Shown here: positions 11,946 to 24,983 of the stretch, piece by piece
How the letters are laid out: each line of letters starts with the position of its first letter
Numbering within the stretch: the first letter of the stretch is position 1
Source: Tetrahymena thermophila SB210
Lineage: Eukaryota; Ciliophora; Oligohymenophorea; Hymenostomatida; Tetrahymenidae
Length of the DNA stretch: 64,000 nt
Assembly: GCF_000189635.1 (NCBI RefSeq)
Contig: NW_002476326.1
Span: 434,001-498,000 of the forward strand
Direction of reading: 5' to 3'
Notes under the pieces: generated by a model
Told to the model about the DNA's origin: nothing
Database searches by the model: none
The model's input: the letters and a program-made list of their open reading frames with translations, nothing else
Program-made: the position numbers and the translations under genes

Positions 11946-12867
11946 AAGAAATACCAAAGCATTTTAAATAACATCAACATAATTAAAACAAAGAATAAAA
12001 TTAAATAATATTTATTTTAAATTATTTATTTACTAATTATATTAGTTGACATTTGACGCTCTTATATTTGAATAAATTATTTAAGCCAATCAACTAATTT
12101 ATTTATATGAATATTTGCATTCTAATATATACTTTTTTATCTGTTTGTTTGAAGTAACAAAATAAATTTCAGGGCTTTTAAAAGCTAAGATTTTTAAATT
12201 GTTTTATTTTTTATTAGTAAACTTTTATTTTATTAAATTTTATCTAATTCATTAAATTTTTGAATCATTTTATTTATTTGGTGTAAAATTTTATAAATTT
12301 AATGGTGAGTAAAGAAAGTACTTTTATTGATTAGTTTAAAATCAAAAATTAATTAATTAATTAATTAATTGGCTGAATTTTTATTTTGTAAATCTATTTT
12401 AAGGATCAATTAATAATTTCCTTTATTAATTTATATGATTTAAATAATAAACATTTAAAATGATAATTCCTTGGTTTTAAATTGGCTAAGTCTCTAAAAT
12501 TTATTTGATATATTAAGCAAATTGCTTTTATTTGATATCAAAACCCTTGAAAATTTAATTGGTTTTTGTTTGAGTGGAGATAGGTATGTATGTATGATTT
12601 TTATTTGATTTCTAAATGTAGGTTAGGTTAGGCAAATAATTAATTATGTGTGAATGTGTATAAAAAAGGTGGCTTTCAAGCTCTTCTGCTTGAACAGAAA
12701 AAACTCATAAAATCTCTTAATTTTTGAGTAAAAAAACAAATAAGAAAAGCAAAAATTAACTATTAAATCTTATTGTAGAATACAATAAATAATTTGATAG
12801 TAAACATCGTAACATAAAACTCTAAAAGTATTTTTTATAGGTTATAAAGCAATAGGTAAAAGCGAAG
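11946..12867. other. AT-rich intergenic region with a short hairpin
   Basis: Contains an ATTA simple repeat (about 12347-12370) and a perfect 7-bp hairpin at 12675-12694. No gene. Confidence 0.5.
12675..12694. repeat. 7-bp stem-loop
   Basis: TTCAAGC and GCTTGAA flank a 6-nt loop TCTTCT. It sits about 170 bp before the start of the two-TM protein gene. It could be chance or part of the 5' leader. Confidence 0.4.
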
Positions 12868-15180
12868 ATGCTTTAAACTTTAGATATGTTTGGAATACCT
12901 ATTCAGCTGAGATTTAACAAAATGTAATCTCATAAAACAATATTTGGCGGACTAGTCACATTAATAGTTATTCTTTTGATAACTCTTTACTCCTACTCTA
13001 TTCTTAGTTAATGCATTTAATTTTAAAAACCAAATGTTGTCTTTTAAGAAAATCTTATTACATCGCCAGATGATATGATATTCGATTAAAATTAATACAC
13101 TTTAGCATTGGGAATTTAGGATTAAAATTTTGTCCATTTCATTGATGAATCTATTTATTATTTAGATGTTTAACTTTTAGATACTTCTTAAGTTTTGAAT
13201 TAATCAACAAATCAATATGAACAAGTAACAAATTCCCAACATATTTAAATGGAGCCATGCACTTTAAATCACTTTTAGGTATCAGGGACATAGCAATAGT
13301 TCTAAAATCTATAATACACAAATCTTTATTGCTTTCCGTTAAATTTTTAGATTAAATTAGGCGGATAATATGGAGCAATCGACTACAAAAGACTACAAAT
13401 TTAGGTTAAAAGTTGTTTAGCTAATTGCAAAGACACATCTGTGATATAATAAAAATTAAGCAGCGTTGCTTTAGGATTGTATTATGTTAACTACATCATT
13501 CAACCTAATGATTCTAATAATCCTTTTCAACCAATTGTATAAAGTTCGTTGTGGAGATCTGAATATTCTGTTTTAAAAAATGTGAGTACTTACTTTAGAA
13601 AAACTACTGTTAGTTCAGATTATGGACTTATTACAGAGAGTTTAACGCATGATATTCGTATGATATATAGTTATGACAGAGAAACTTAAACAGCAAAAAC
13701 GGACAATACATTTTACCAAATGTTTATCAGCCTAGAACAAAATAAACAATCTGAATACTTTAGAACTTACTTAAAACTACAAAGCGGCTTTTCTTTGATT
13801 GGTGGTATTTTTAATGTACTTTTCCTTTTAGGATTTATATTATGCATTCCAATCTAGAAAGTATCTTTAGAGTATAAGATGGTCAGTTATTTTTTTCAAT
13901 TTTAGAAAAAAAGAGAGGAAAGTAAATGCTAGCTGTAAATTCGTAGTGAATAAAATCCGAGCTCAAGATAAACATTAAATCAATAGTTATTTTCAGGGAC
14001 TATGCAACCAAAATTGGCTAACTAAGATTGGAATAATTTAGACATTGAGTATACTATGCAAACACCTGCTTTGGAGATTTCAAAGAGGAAAAAAAAACCT
14101 AATTTGCCATATATCAACAGAAATGAGGTAAAAAGAAAAAACTAACTTGATAGCGCTGCTGAAAGCATAAACCAAACTCAGAATAATTTTTATTTTAGCT
14201 CTTAGCATGAAAAGTTTCTCATGAATAATACTAATATTAGTGGGTTGCAGTACACAAATATAAATTTTAATCAAAATCAATCATAAATTTAACAGCAGCA
14301 GCTGCAAGAAAAGAGCTACTAATAAACAGAATATGTTATTGGAATTTAAAGAGTAAAAGAAGTTTTTACTAATGCTTATAAAGCATTCAATTCAATAAAA
14401 TTTTCGTTTTATGGATTAGTTAAGTCTAAGCTATAAAATTCTTTAAACTTCAATAAGCCTTTTTCCAAAATGATAAACTATGGAGTTGAAAAACTGTATG
14501 ACCAGCTTGATATCTCATTTATATTAGCTAAATTAATTGAAATTGAAAAGCTCAAATACCTCCTTCTAAATGAAAATTAAATCAAGCTCTTTGAGTTTAT
14601 ATCAAAGCCTACTCTCTATCTCTAAGATTTTGAAAATGAAAATTAGAAACGCCAAGTGAAAACCGATAAAGATTCATAACCAAATATGCCTTAAAATACA
14701 GCAACAGAAAAACTAAATAACAAAAGAGCTTAATTTGAACGATTTTCTTTGCTTAAATCGACAACCTAAAATGAAGAGTAAAAAGCAAGAGAAGCAGAAG
14801 AGGCATTTAATTAAATTTATAAAATAGAGAAATCTTAGTCAGTGATTGATAAAAGATTGATAAGACTTCTTGATATGGAGTTCTTTGTAGACTTAGAAAT
14901 GAGCCAACCAATTAAATCATCCAATTCAAATATTCAAAGCAATTAATAAACTACTCAACTTGTAGATACAATGTTTAACACAAATAATAATGCTTAAAAA
15001 GAAAATATATTAAGTAATGGTATTAAGTCTAATTAAGATATATTATTTACAAAATAAAGACTTTCAGATTAAAATGATGTAAAAATAGAGTTGGAGTCTT
15101 CTCCTTAAAAGTAAGAATTCAAAAAAATCCCTTCAATCCCTAATCATATTATTTTAAAAACTAATGACGAAAACATTTGA
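12868..15180 (+). CDS. Two-TM membrane protein with long polar C-terminal tail
   Basis: One uninterrupted frame of 770 residues (ATG 12868, TGA 15178). It opens with a short segment MLQTLDMFGIPIQLRFN, then a first membrane span at about residues 29-50 (FGGLVTLIVILLITLYSYSI). A roughly 260-residue loop rich in aromatic and Asn/Gln residues with several Cys follows, then a second span at about 308-332 (SLIGGIFNVLFLLGFILCI). The rest, about 435 residues, is a polar, Lys/Gln/Asn-rich tail that is probably cytosolic. This topology (TM, large extracytosolic loop, TM, long tail) fits a large group of putative transmembrane proteins expanded in Tetrahymena and Paramecium. Function unknown. A later ATG (residue 7, MFGIP) is a possible alternative start. 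Confidence 0.85.
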
Positions 15181-16485
15181 TTTTATTAAAAATATAAAAA
15201 TTTATTAATTTTACAACAAAAAAATATAAAAAATAATAATTGGACCATATAAACAAATTTTGTGATACATTTTCCTATCAATAAACTAGCTAGTTAGCTA
15301 TCTAACTACCTATCTATCTTAACTAACTCTCCGAATAACAATTATTTATATTCAAATATCAACTTTACTATAAAATATTATATATATTACTGCTTAATCA
15401 ATTAAGTATTTAATTAATACATAAATTAAATCAATATGTTTGTAAATTTAACGACACATACAAAATATACTTTAAAACATAAAATTCATTTAATCTAATT
15501 AAGTTATAAAAAAATTTTTCATTTTTAATTGAATAATTAAGGTTATTAAATATATTTTTTTTTAAGAAACAATTATTTTTATAATTACAGTGAATGATAA
15601 TTTTTTTTAAATAACAGTAAATTAAATCAATATTTTTCTATGAAATTCTAAAGAACAAATTGAATGAAGCAGGAGATCGAATAATAGAAAGATGATGTAT
15701 TTAAAAATTAGAAAATTAATAGAATAAATGATGAATTAATATGAGATATTAATTTTTTAATTAACTCTCAAATGTTGCTTTAAATTAACAAAATTTAAAA
15801 AAGTTTTAAAAGTTTTATTGATGTTGTATTTTTAAATTGAAGTTTAATGAATTTAAACTAAAATTGAAATCTATAAATTAATTATATATTATATTTTAAG
15901 TTAGAAGTAACCAATTAATGATTTAAATATGATTATATTAATCAATAATTATATTATTAATTACTATTAATTTGCTTACAGTACCTTAAAAATTTTAAAT
16001 TTGGTTACATACACTTTAAATTTCAAACAAAAATGGAAATGGACTAAAATGAAAATATTTTTTTTTATTTTTGGGTATATACTTTATTTAAATTCTTAAA
16101 GATTGCTTGTTGAATAGAAATAAAAAAGATAAGTCAACAATTAAAGTATGATAATGGATATAAAAAATTTAAAGCATGCATAAAATTTTAGAATATATTT
16201 ATTTATGACCAAATAAGCAAACTATAAATGACACAATATATGATTACATTTGATTGAGATGAAACAGATAAAATTGTATGTAGATATAATCAAATAATAA
16301 TAATAATATATAAAATATCACATATAAATGACGCATAACATATTTTAATATCTTATATTTTCTTCTTTTAGAAACTATGTAGAAAAAGAAATTTAAATGG
16401 AAATATCTTTCTGATAGTTAAAAATTAAATTATTAAAAATAATAATTGATAAATATTGAAAAGTTTAAAAAAGGGAAAAAATATT
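15181..16485. other. AT-rich intergenic region
   Basis: No gene seen; includes a small patch of CTAG/CTAT-type repeats near 15287-15325. Confidence 0.5.
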
Positions 16486-18330
16486 ATGGCTATTAATCCT
16501 GGTATATTAATTGCTTTAACAATAGTTTTAGCAACTATCTTTTTATTCCTCAAGAAAAAAAAAGGTATCTTAGTTTGATTCATAAGAAAAGGAATTCGAT
16601 GCTATCTAAAGAATATTATAAAATTAAAGAAATAAAATTTTATTTTTGAATTTCTTGTTCATTAGCCATTTTGTTTCATAGAAACTCTGCTAAAAATTTT
16701 TTAAAGTTTACTAAACTATAAACATAAATTTATTCCACTTGACTCAGCAGTACTGAATTAGCAATACAAACATCTAAAATAAAATAGCAGCCACCAACTA
16801 GAAAACAAAGCACATATATCTAACTAAAATGCTTTCATTTATTTTTAAGAAGTGAATATATTTTAATTTTGGAAACGAACATAATTTATAAATTTTAAAT
16901 TAGACCTCATGCTTAATTTATCCTCAAGCAATAAAAACCTATTTACTTATTTGGTAATAAAAGCAAACGAAATCCTTATAATTAATTCCTTTTAATTTCA
17001 TTTTAATAATTATTTTATTTCATATTTATTTTTATTTATTTTAGGAACTGCTCCTTCCAATTCAGCTTTAGGCGTAGTTGGACCCAATGGAAAATTGAAA
17101 GTTATCCTTAAAGAAAGATAAACTCTTTCTCATGATACCTTCAACTTTGTCTTTAAGTTACCTAATGAAGAATAGATTTTTGGTGTTCCCGTTGGAAATC
17201 ACTACATTATTCAGTAAGATAGATTATTTGATATTAGCAGATTTAGTAAAAAATTAAATATTCTAAAATAGTGCTAAAGTGAATGGTGAAGATGTTAGCA
17301 GAAAGTATACTCCTACTTCTGTAGTAAACCAAAAGGTAAATAAGCAGTTTTTATTTAATTAAAGAAAAATATAATAATTGAAATATAAAATAAACAAAAT
17401 AATTTTAATTTACTTCATACTTTTATAGCAGAAAATGATTATATTAGAATAGCAAAAATTGCTTAAAAATAAATAAATTGATTATAATTTGCTTAAAACA
17501 TATTTTCAAATAGCTAAATTATTTATTTTTTTATTTATGAATTTCTTTATCTATTTAAAAGGGCACTTTTGAATAAGTCATTAAAATCTATCGTCCAAAT
17601 GTTCATCCTAGATTCCCTGAAGGTGGTTAATTGACTCCATATTTAGAAAAGCTTCCCGTACATATCTATTTCAAAATAACTTATAATTTTATTTTCTTTT
17701 TTTCATTTAGATTGGATCTGAAGTTGAAATTACTGGCCCTCATGGTCATTTAGAATATTTTGGAAATGGTAAATGTGTTATAAATAGAAAGTTGGAAAAT
17801 GGAAAAATCCAAAAGAAAACTTTTAAAAAAATGTACATGGTAGCTGGTGGTACTGGACTTACTCCTATGTATTAGATTATTTAGCAAGTCTGCAACGACC
17901 CTAGCGATAACACAGAACTTTACTTACTCTATGCTAACAAATCTGAAGTAATTAATTAATTAATATAAATTTAATTTATATTTTTAAATTCAATTTTAAT
18001 TAAACAGGAAGATATTTTGCTTAGAAAAGAACTTGAAGAATATGCTAAGGACAAAAGATTCAAGCTTTTCTACACTCTCGATACAGTAAATAAATAAATA
18101 AATTTAATTGAATCATAATATTAAAAACTTTTTAATATCAAATATAGCCTCCTTAGGAAGGATGGAAACACTTTGGTGGTTTTGTAACTGCTGATATGCT
18201 CAAGCAATGCTTCCCAGAAAGAGATGATAATATACTTTGCTGTTCATGTGGTCCAGTTCCTATGACTAATCTTGCAAGAAAACTTTTCTTAGAATTAGGA
18301 TTTAAGGAAGAAAATTATTATAAATTTTGA
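16486..18330 (+). CDS. NADH-cytochrome b5 reductase
   Basis: Exons 16486-16564, 17045-17213, 17272-17335, 17562-17657, 17711-17947, 18008-18085 and 18148-18330 join in phase to a 301-residue protein, the usual length of the family. It has an N-terminal membrane anchor (about residues 4-23), the FAD-binding motif RKYTPTS (93-99), a second flavin-region segment ending near GGQLTPYLEKLP, the NADH-binding GGTGLTPM (182-189) and the CGPVPM motif (275-280), ending in a typical aromatic residue (Phe). It transfers electrons from NADH via FAD to cytochrome b5, serving lipid desaturation and sterol steps at the ER or outer mitochondrial membrane. Intron 1 is long (480 nt). The intron at 17214 splits a His codon between VGNHYII and AKVNG. 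It converges on the RAP-domain gene. Confidence 0.95.
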
Positions 18331-19262
18331 AAATAATTATTAATTTATTTGTATTGCATTGGCTTATAAATGTTATGCTTTAAATCATTAATTTATTAGA
18401 AAAACATCTCATAAATAGTATATTGGAAGTCTATAATTTCATTTAAAGAAAAGATAAAATAAAGGCTCATTATAATATTCTAATTCATTATTTTAATTCT
18501 TAATCTACTTAATTGAAAAATTAATAATTTTTACAGATTTAAAAAGTGAATGAATGAGTAGCTCTTAAATATTTTTTAACAACATTATAATTCTTCATCC
18601 ACTACAAAAAAATTTATCATCATTTCAAAATAGAATATTCTTAAGCACAGCAATTTTAAAAAAGTAAATCAAATTTCTTAAATTATTTTGTATTTATTGA
18701 TAAAATTTGAATAAATTTTAGGGAAAAAAAAAAAACATAGCATTAAGAAACAGAAAATAAAGAAGAACAAAGATTTAAATATTGAATTAAGTAATTAGAA
18801 AAAAATAAAAAATATTTTAATCATTTAGTTAAATAAAAAATTATATTATATAATTAATCATATATCCACTAACTTAAATTTATTAAAATCATTTGTTAGA
18901 ATAAATTTCTCAACACAAATAAAGTTTATACAAAAAAATAAAAATTTTGAGTAAAAAAAAATGATTAAAATATAAAAATATATAAAAAACAAAAATTATT
19001 TTATTTGATTAAGATTAAGATTAAAAACAATAAAGAAGCAAGCTAATTGTAAAAAAAAAAATTATCATTATTATAGTTGTTGCCAAATTTTAAATTAGAA
19101 TAAATTTTTAAACAAAAATTATAAATTTAAAGGAAATAGAATGATTTTTATTTAAAAAGTGGAAAAATAAATTATAAAGCAATCATACTATTTGAGTTAA
19201 TTAAGATTAATAGACTATAAAGATGATAAATTGTTATTAAACTAAATAATCTTTTATTTTAA
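18331..19262. other. Convergent intergenic region
   Basis: A-rich spacer between two convergent genes; presumably both 3' UTRs. No other feature. Confidence 0.5.
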
Positions 19263-21294
19263 TCATATTTACTAAACATTAATTTATTGAACATCCTATT
19301 TTAGAATAAACTTTTTTTAATCTGATAACTCCTTCTTAGGATATTAATACTCGAGTAAGTTTTCTATAATTTAAAAGAGTTCTTCTGCTATTTTAATTTT
19401 AGATTTTTTTCTAGATACTGATAAAGATATGTGATTATTAAAGATTTCCTCTTCAGAAACATCGAAATAAGCAAGTGGCAGTCCGTTGAGTTAAAATATT
19501 TTGTTTTTTAGATTCCTTTTTCCTATTAGGGATCCATCAACATTTTGATAATTTTTTCCTGTGATTTCTATACCAATAAGCTTATCTAGTCTTTTTGAGT
19601 ATAAAAGGATATCAATTTCATATAGATAAATCTTTTAGTTTGTTAATATTATGAATTCGTCTTCTAAATTTTATTATTTTAACCAATACATCAAACTATT
19701 CAGACTAATTAATTCTTGCTTTAAGTGTTTTTGATTAGATTCTAAATTATATTCTTAATTGAATTTTATGCCTGTTTGATTTTTTATCTCAGATTTGATA
19801 TTTTCAATAACTCCTTTTAAGTTGATAATACTCTCTCTACTTTCACCTTACTTTTACTCAATCAAATAACCCTATAAAATATTTAATTATTCAGTTCAAT
19901 GTGAATTATTTATAATAATAATAATAAATAAATATTACAGCTCTCATGTGGTCAAGAATTTATTAAAATATGGAAGAGTTAAAGAAATCTTAATTAATAG
20001 CTTCTGGCATACAAGAATAGTAGTAGCATAGAACATTAAATAAAATATCTATTTAAAAGTAAGAAATATTGTTAAAGGAATCACTTTCTTTTGTTAAATG
20101 TATAAATATTTCTTTGACAATTTAAGGTTTTATTTTCACATTGGTAGAGGGAGATATTAATAGCCATCTGAGTATTTGAGCAATATCTTTGCTTTTTAGA
20201 ATCTTTTAAATTCTGAAAGATTCAATAATATCGTAAAGCTCTTAAGACCCCTTTCCTGTTTTTACCCATAAATCAATAATTTTTTCTGCAACATTTTCTT
20301 ATTTTTGAAGCTATTCTTTCTTTGAGATGAAGAAATTATTGAAACTTTATTACAATACATCGTTTATAGCTCCTGTGATTCCTATTGAATAATATAAACT
20401 CATAGCTAAATCTATTTCTTAGATATTAGAAAGAACTTCTATAGTCTTTTGCTATTGAGAAGCAAAGAATTAATTGCGGTGGTATCCAGAAAAAAATGTT
20501 TGATGAGATTTTTAGATTTTCCAAATAATTGATGCCAAGTGGTAGAGAGTTAACACATAAGACTTAGGGTTGGGATCTTTAATTGGACATTTTTCTAAAT
20601 TGCTTAGCAATTATAGAATTAACTTAGGAGAAATTATATTTACAAGATCCTCTTCTTTGAAAACGACCATTGACCTGAATAAGTCGCTGCTTTCATTGTA
20701 AAACTTCTTGCAAAATACATCTACTGAATTCAATAATTGAACGAAATGGTAGTTATATCCTTTAATTTTGGAAACAACTACTATGCACTCAAAATACTCT
20801 CTCCAAATATTTGGGTTAATAATATTCATATAAAGCATTAATTCATTTAAATTTCTCAAAAAGTATATGAACTGCTATTGATTTTTATCATCTAGTTTTT
20901 CAAATCTAATTTTTTGCTTCTGCATGTATTTGACTGCTATTTGGATTAACTCAATAATCTTTTTTTATTGATACATTTCTTTATCTCTGAGTTACATAAT
21001 ATAATTCAACTTGTACTTAAATTCAACACATTTATTTAGACCAAGCTTGTTTTCCATAAACTTCATTCTATCTTCAATAGCATCGTTAAAATATTGACTT
21101 TGCACTAATTGATCACACTCATCTCTTGTATCACCTAGTTTGATAAATTAAACTTCATGCAATTTATAATACTAACTTTTTTAGTTTTCTATGGAGCATC
21201 TAAATCTATTTAAAAATGTTAACTACTAAAATTGCTAGGATTTAGCCCCATTTAATCCTAACTTAAGTAACTATTAACTTATTTACCTAAACAT
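19263..21294 (-). CDS. RAP-domain protein, probably mitochondrial
   Basis: Two exons, 19939-21294 and 19263-19871, separated by a 67-nt intron (GTAATA...TATAG), give 654 residues. The first 530 or so residues are helical and Leu/Lys/Asn-rich, like the helical-repeat arrays of FAST/RAP and octotricopeptide proteins. The C-terminus carries a RAP-like fold at about 534-593: YEIDILLYSKRLDKLIGIEI, then a Gly-Lys step, then LKNKIFQLNGLPLAYFDVSE, matching the family pattern of a nuclease-like core (D-x-x-L, IEI-x-G, K...L...G). RAP proteins act in organelle RNA processing and ribosome assembly in apicomplexans, algae and ciliates. The N-terminus (MFRQISQQLLKLGLNGAKSQ) is basic and amphipathic, compatible with mitochondrial import. 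Start chosen as the first ATG below an in-frame TGA at 21325. Confidence 0.75.
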
Positions 21295-24200
21295 ACTTTT
21301 TTAGTTTTATATATCTTTTTTTGATCAATAATTTTTGAAATTTAACGAAGAAAAATCTAGATTAATAGTTATAAAGAAAAATAACAAAATAATTTGTTTA
21401 GATTTTATAAAAGCCAATAAATGAAAATTATTAACTAAATCAGTATTTATTTAAATTTCTCCTTTTAAAATAATAGTAGAACTATCTATAATAAATATTT
21501 ATAAATAGATAAATAAATATTGATAGGAGCATTCTTTCATGAATTTATAAGTATATTTATTAATCAAATTACAAATAATCAAAAAAAACGTTTTTTTATA
21601 AAATTAAAACTCAAAATTTATTTTAATTTTATTTTATTTTATTTTATAAAAGAGAGAGTGAAATATGTTCAAAAATAAAAATTGAACAAAAATTTATTTA
21701 GAATTTCATTAGTCGAATAAATATTTTAGAAAATAAACAAATTAGAGTTAAAATATTAATTAAATATTTAAAATTTTAATTTTCTTTTGTATTTCAAAAA
21801 TAATTATATCAATGAATGAACATTATTTTTATTTCTCATATTCATTGTATTAATATCATTTAACTAAAATGTATGGGTTTTTTAAATCATGTTGATTATA
21901 TTAACATCATTTAAATAAAACCAGTAGATTTTTTAAATCATATTTATTATATTAACATTACTTAAATAAAGTGAATAGATTTTGAAAATCTGAAATCATA
22001 AATAAACAAACAATTTAATTAAATAATAAAATAATTATTATATGAATATTATATAAAAAAAGTATAATCAAAAACAATAAACGAAGATTTAAGTTGATTA
22101 AGTAGCATAAACAATTATTTTTTCTTGCATATCTTGATATATTATGAAATTATAATCATAATATTTTGTAATTTTTATTTATAAAAATATTTTTTATAAT
22201 TTTTGTCAAAAAATATTTTAGAAAATATTTATTATTTGTTTTTAATTTAAATTTTTGCTTTAAAATAAGTTAAGAGATGATAAATAATGCTTATATTTTA
22301 TGCAAATACTACCTTTAATTTAAAAAATTTTTGTAATTTCCAAATAAGAAACTTACTTACATAGATTAAAGCTTATTTAAATAAGCTTTCAGAAAATATT
22401 AAAATTAGCAAATTTATTAATAGAACTATATCTCTCTGCTATTAAATTTTTATATTATTTATAACTATTGCAAATACATATTATGATATTTTATGTTACT
22501 ATTGCTTTATTAATCTCTTAAATTATAATTTTAGTATGTATAACGTATTTATGAAATTAATTGTAAGGGTAAAAGAGTCTAAAGTTGAAGAAATATTTAG
22601 CTTCATACAGTTTTAAATACAATTAGCAAACATAAAAATATTTTCAAAGATTTGCTTTAGGGAAATGTTTTATTTATTTTTTAGCATTTTTTTTATTTAT
22701 AATGAATGCTACATCTGAAAAGAAAAATTAAGTTTATTTATTTTTAAGAATAAAATGAGTTTTTAATTTATTAGGCAATCTAAAGACCAGAGAGTATTAA
22801 GGCAACATGTATGTATCTATATAATTAATTTAAAATATAAATTTGTATTATTCTATTTTTAAGCTAGAAGACTTTTGCGTAAAATTTAAATATTTATTAT
22901 AAAAAAGTAAATAATTAAGGGTATGTTATAGATAAATTTACAATCTATTATCTTATCTTCACTAATTTTTTGTAAAAAAAAAATAAACAGATCTTTAAAT
23001 TTTTAAATAATTCAACAATTAATAAAGTGAAAGAATTCTCAAAAATTGTGAATTTTTTATGATAATTTTTAATTTTTTTCCATTCAAATCAACAATAAGA
23101 ATTCAAATAATAAATGAAAAAAAATTAATAATTTCCATTTATATTTAATGACCAAAAATCTTATCTAAATACAATAATATATTTGTATAAAAAGAAAAAA
23201 TGAGTAAATTAATAACTGTTAGTTAGTTAATTAATTTAGAAAATGAATCTACATCCAAATATAGAAAAATTAAAGAAAAATCTAAAAAAATGCTTTTTTA
23301 AAACTGGTTGACGCTCCTCTAATGGAATGTCCTAAATTTAATTTTGAAAGAATACGACATGAGTTTATATGAAGAGAATATAATTTATTTTAAGAAAGAT
23401 ATTAAAAGAATGACCTCAATAATTAATTTTAATTGCTAATTATTTATATAATTTATAATATGTGATAACTACAATTGACTTTAAATTAGTTTTAATAAGT
23501 CAATGCAAATAATTTATTATATTATTTGTTTTTAATTGCTTGTTTATCGCTAACTAATTTACATTGATAGAAAAGCAATATGATTAAGCTTTCTGAATCT
23601 AAATGTTATTAAATTTAATATTTAATGTAACCAAAAGAACACCAAACAAATAAGGTTGTAATTTTAATCAGAATTAAATAAGAGTGAATTTGCTCCAATT
23701 TTAGTTCATTTCAGCTTATTCTTATTTAAGTAAATTGGCTCGTTTTCAATAAATTGAAAATAAATACATCTATAGCTAATTTTATTTTTAATGACGTATG
23801 CCAGCATTTTATCACCTCTTATTTAAGTCAGAATATTAGGTTTAAGATATTTATGGTAAGAGATGAATTAATTTGAATTATGAAGTGATATGAAATCGTA
23901 AATTTATCTTACTATTCTTTGGAATCACATTTAGGCATCATTACTGCAAAATTATTTCGTCATCTAAACGTGAAAAAATTAATTAATTGATTTTTTCTTT
24001 AAGTCAAATGCTCTACTGTAAAGTATTCGATAATTAAAAATCTATTTTTTGTGTGTGTCATTATTCTATCTTATTCTAAAATGATAGCTAGATGAATAGA
24101 TAGATAGATTGATCAATTGACTGATTGACTGTTTAAGTATTTTTAATTAATGTAAATTTGTTGCTTGCAAAGTATCTTTATTTAATTTAATTTATCAATT

Positions 24201-24983
24201 TTCAGTGGCAGATACTTTTTACCCATAAGCAATAGATTTCAATAAAGTTCAAAGAGTTATTTACTTTAATAAGTTATTGATTTTAAATAATTTAATTCTG
24301 GATAACTCACTTTATTTTTTTTTTCTATTTTGATTAGTCAACTTGTAAATTTTTTTTAGTTCCATAAAATACCGATTATATAAATAGTGGTTCATAATTG
24401 ATATCATTTGCTTAGTGCTGAGTCTAATTAATTCAAATTAAGGCTTAGAGTGTTCTTACTTTCAATTTGTTTCGTAGCAATACAATAAATTTTCAAAAGT
24501 ATATTTAATGTATAATGAATTTTTCAGAAGTTAATATATAAATAGAAATCTTAAGCTATATTTTAAGCTTAGAACTCTTATTTAACTTCCTATTATAAAC
24601 TGAATAGTTTAACTAAATAAAACGATTCTAAGTATAGTAAAAGCGAAGTGCTTTTTAAGTTGATTTATTTCAATCTATTATCACTATTAAGCTTATTTAA
24701 TGACATCACTTATCAATTTTATGGAGAGTCTTAGATTCATTTAGCAATTAAAATTCGATAAAATTTCAGTACCTTCTTAGTATAAAATGGATTGTTGTTT
24801 ATTGTTTTAAAACAAGTTTGTTTATAGTATATTTTTAAAGTTTTAGGTCGAATTATATTAGTTTTAATTCATTCATTTTTTTTGAAATTTAAAAAAGATT
24901 ATTTTTACATTAGATATGATTTATGTATGATTTTTCATATTTATAAGATATCAAAAAAGTATTAAGTCCTCATTTAATTGTTT
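21295..24983. other. Gene-poor AT-rich region with tandem repeat
   Basis: About 3.7 kb with no supported gene. It includes a triplicated 51-bp unit (21844-21996) and GATA-type repeats near 24084-24130. Frames seen here (for instance from ATG 22552) are low-complexity and unconvincing. Confidence 0.5.
21844..21996. repeat. Three tandem copies of a degenerate 51-bp unit
   Basis: Units start at 21844, 21895 and 21946. Each opens with ATTgTATTAA or ATTATATTAA, then ATCATTTAA or a close variant, an A-rich stretch, and a T-run ending in AAATCA or AAATC. The second and third copies share more identity than either shares with the first. Confidence 0.7.

Noticed and set aside
12621..12632. GGTTAGGTTAGG, resembling a telomere repeat
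   Set aside because: Tetrahymena telomeres are GGGGTT; two units of a different repeat are chance.
22552..22728. Open frame from ATG 22552
   Set aside because: About 58 low-complexity codons; in code 6 AT-rich DNA such frames are expected by chance.
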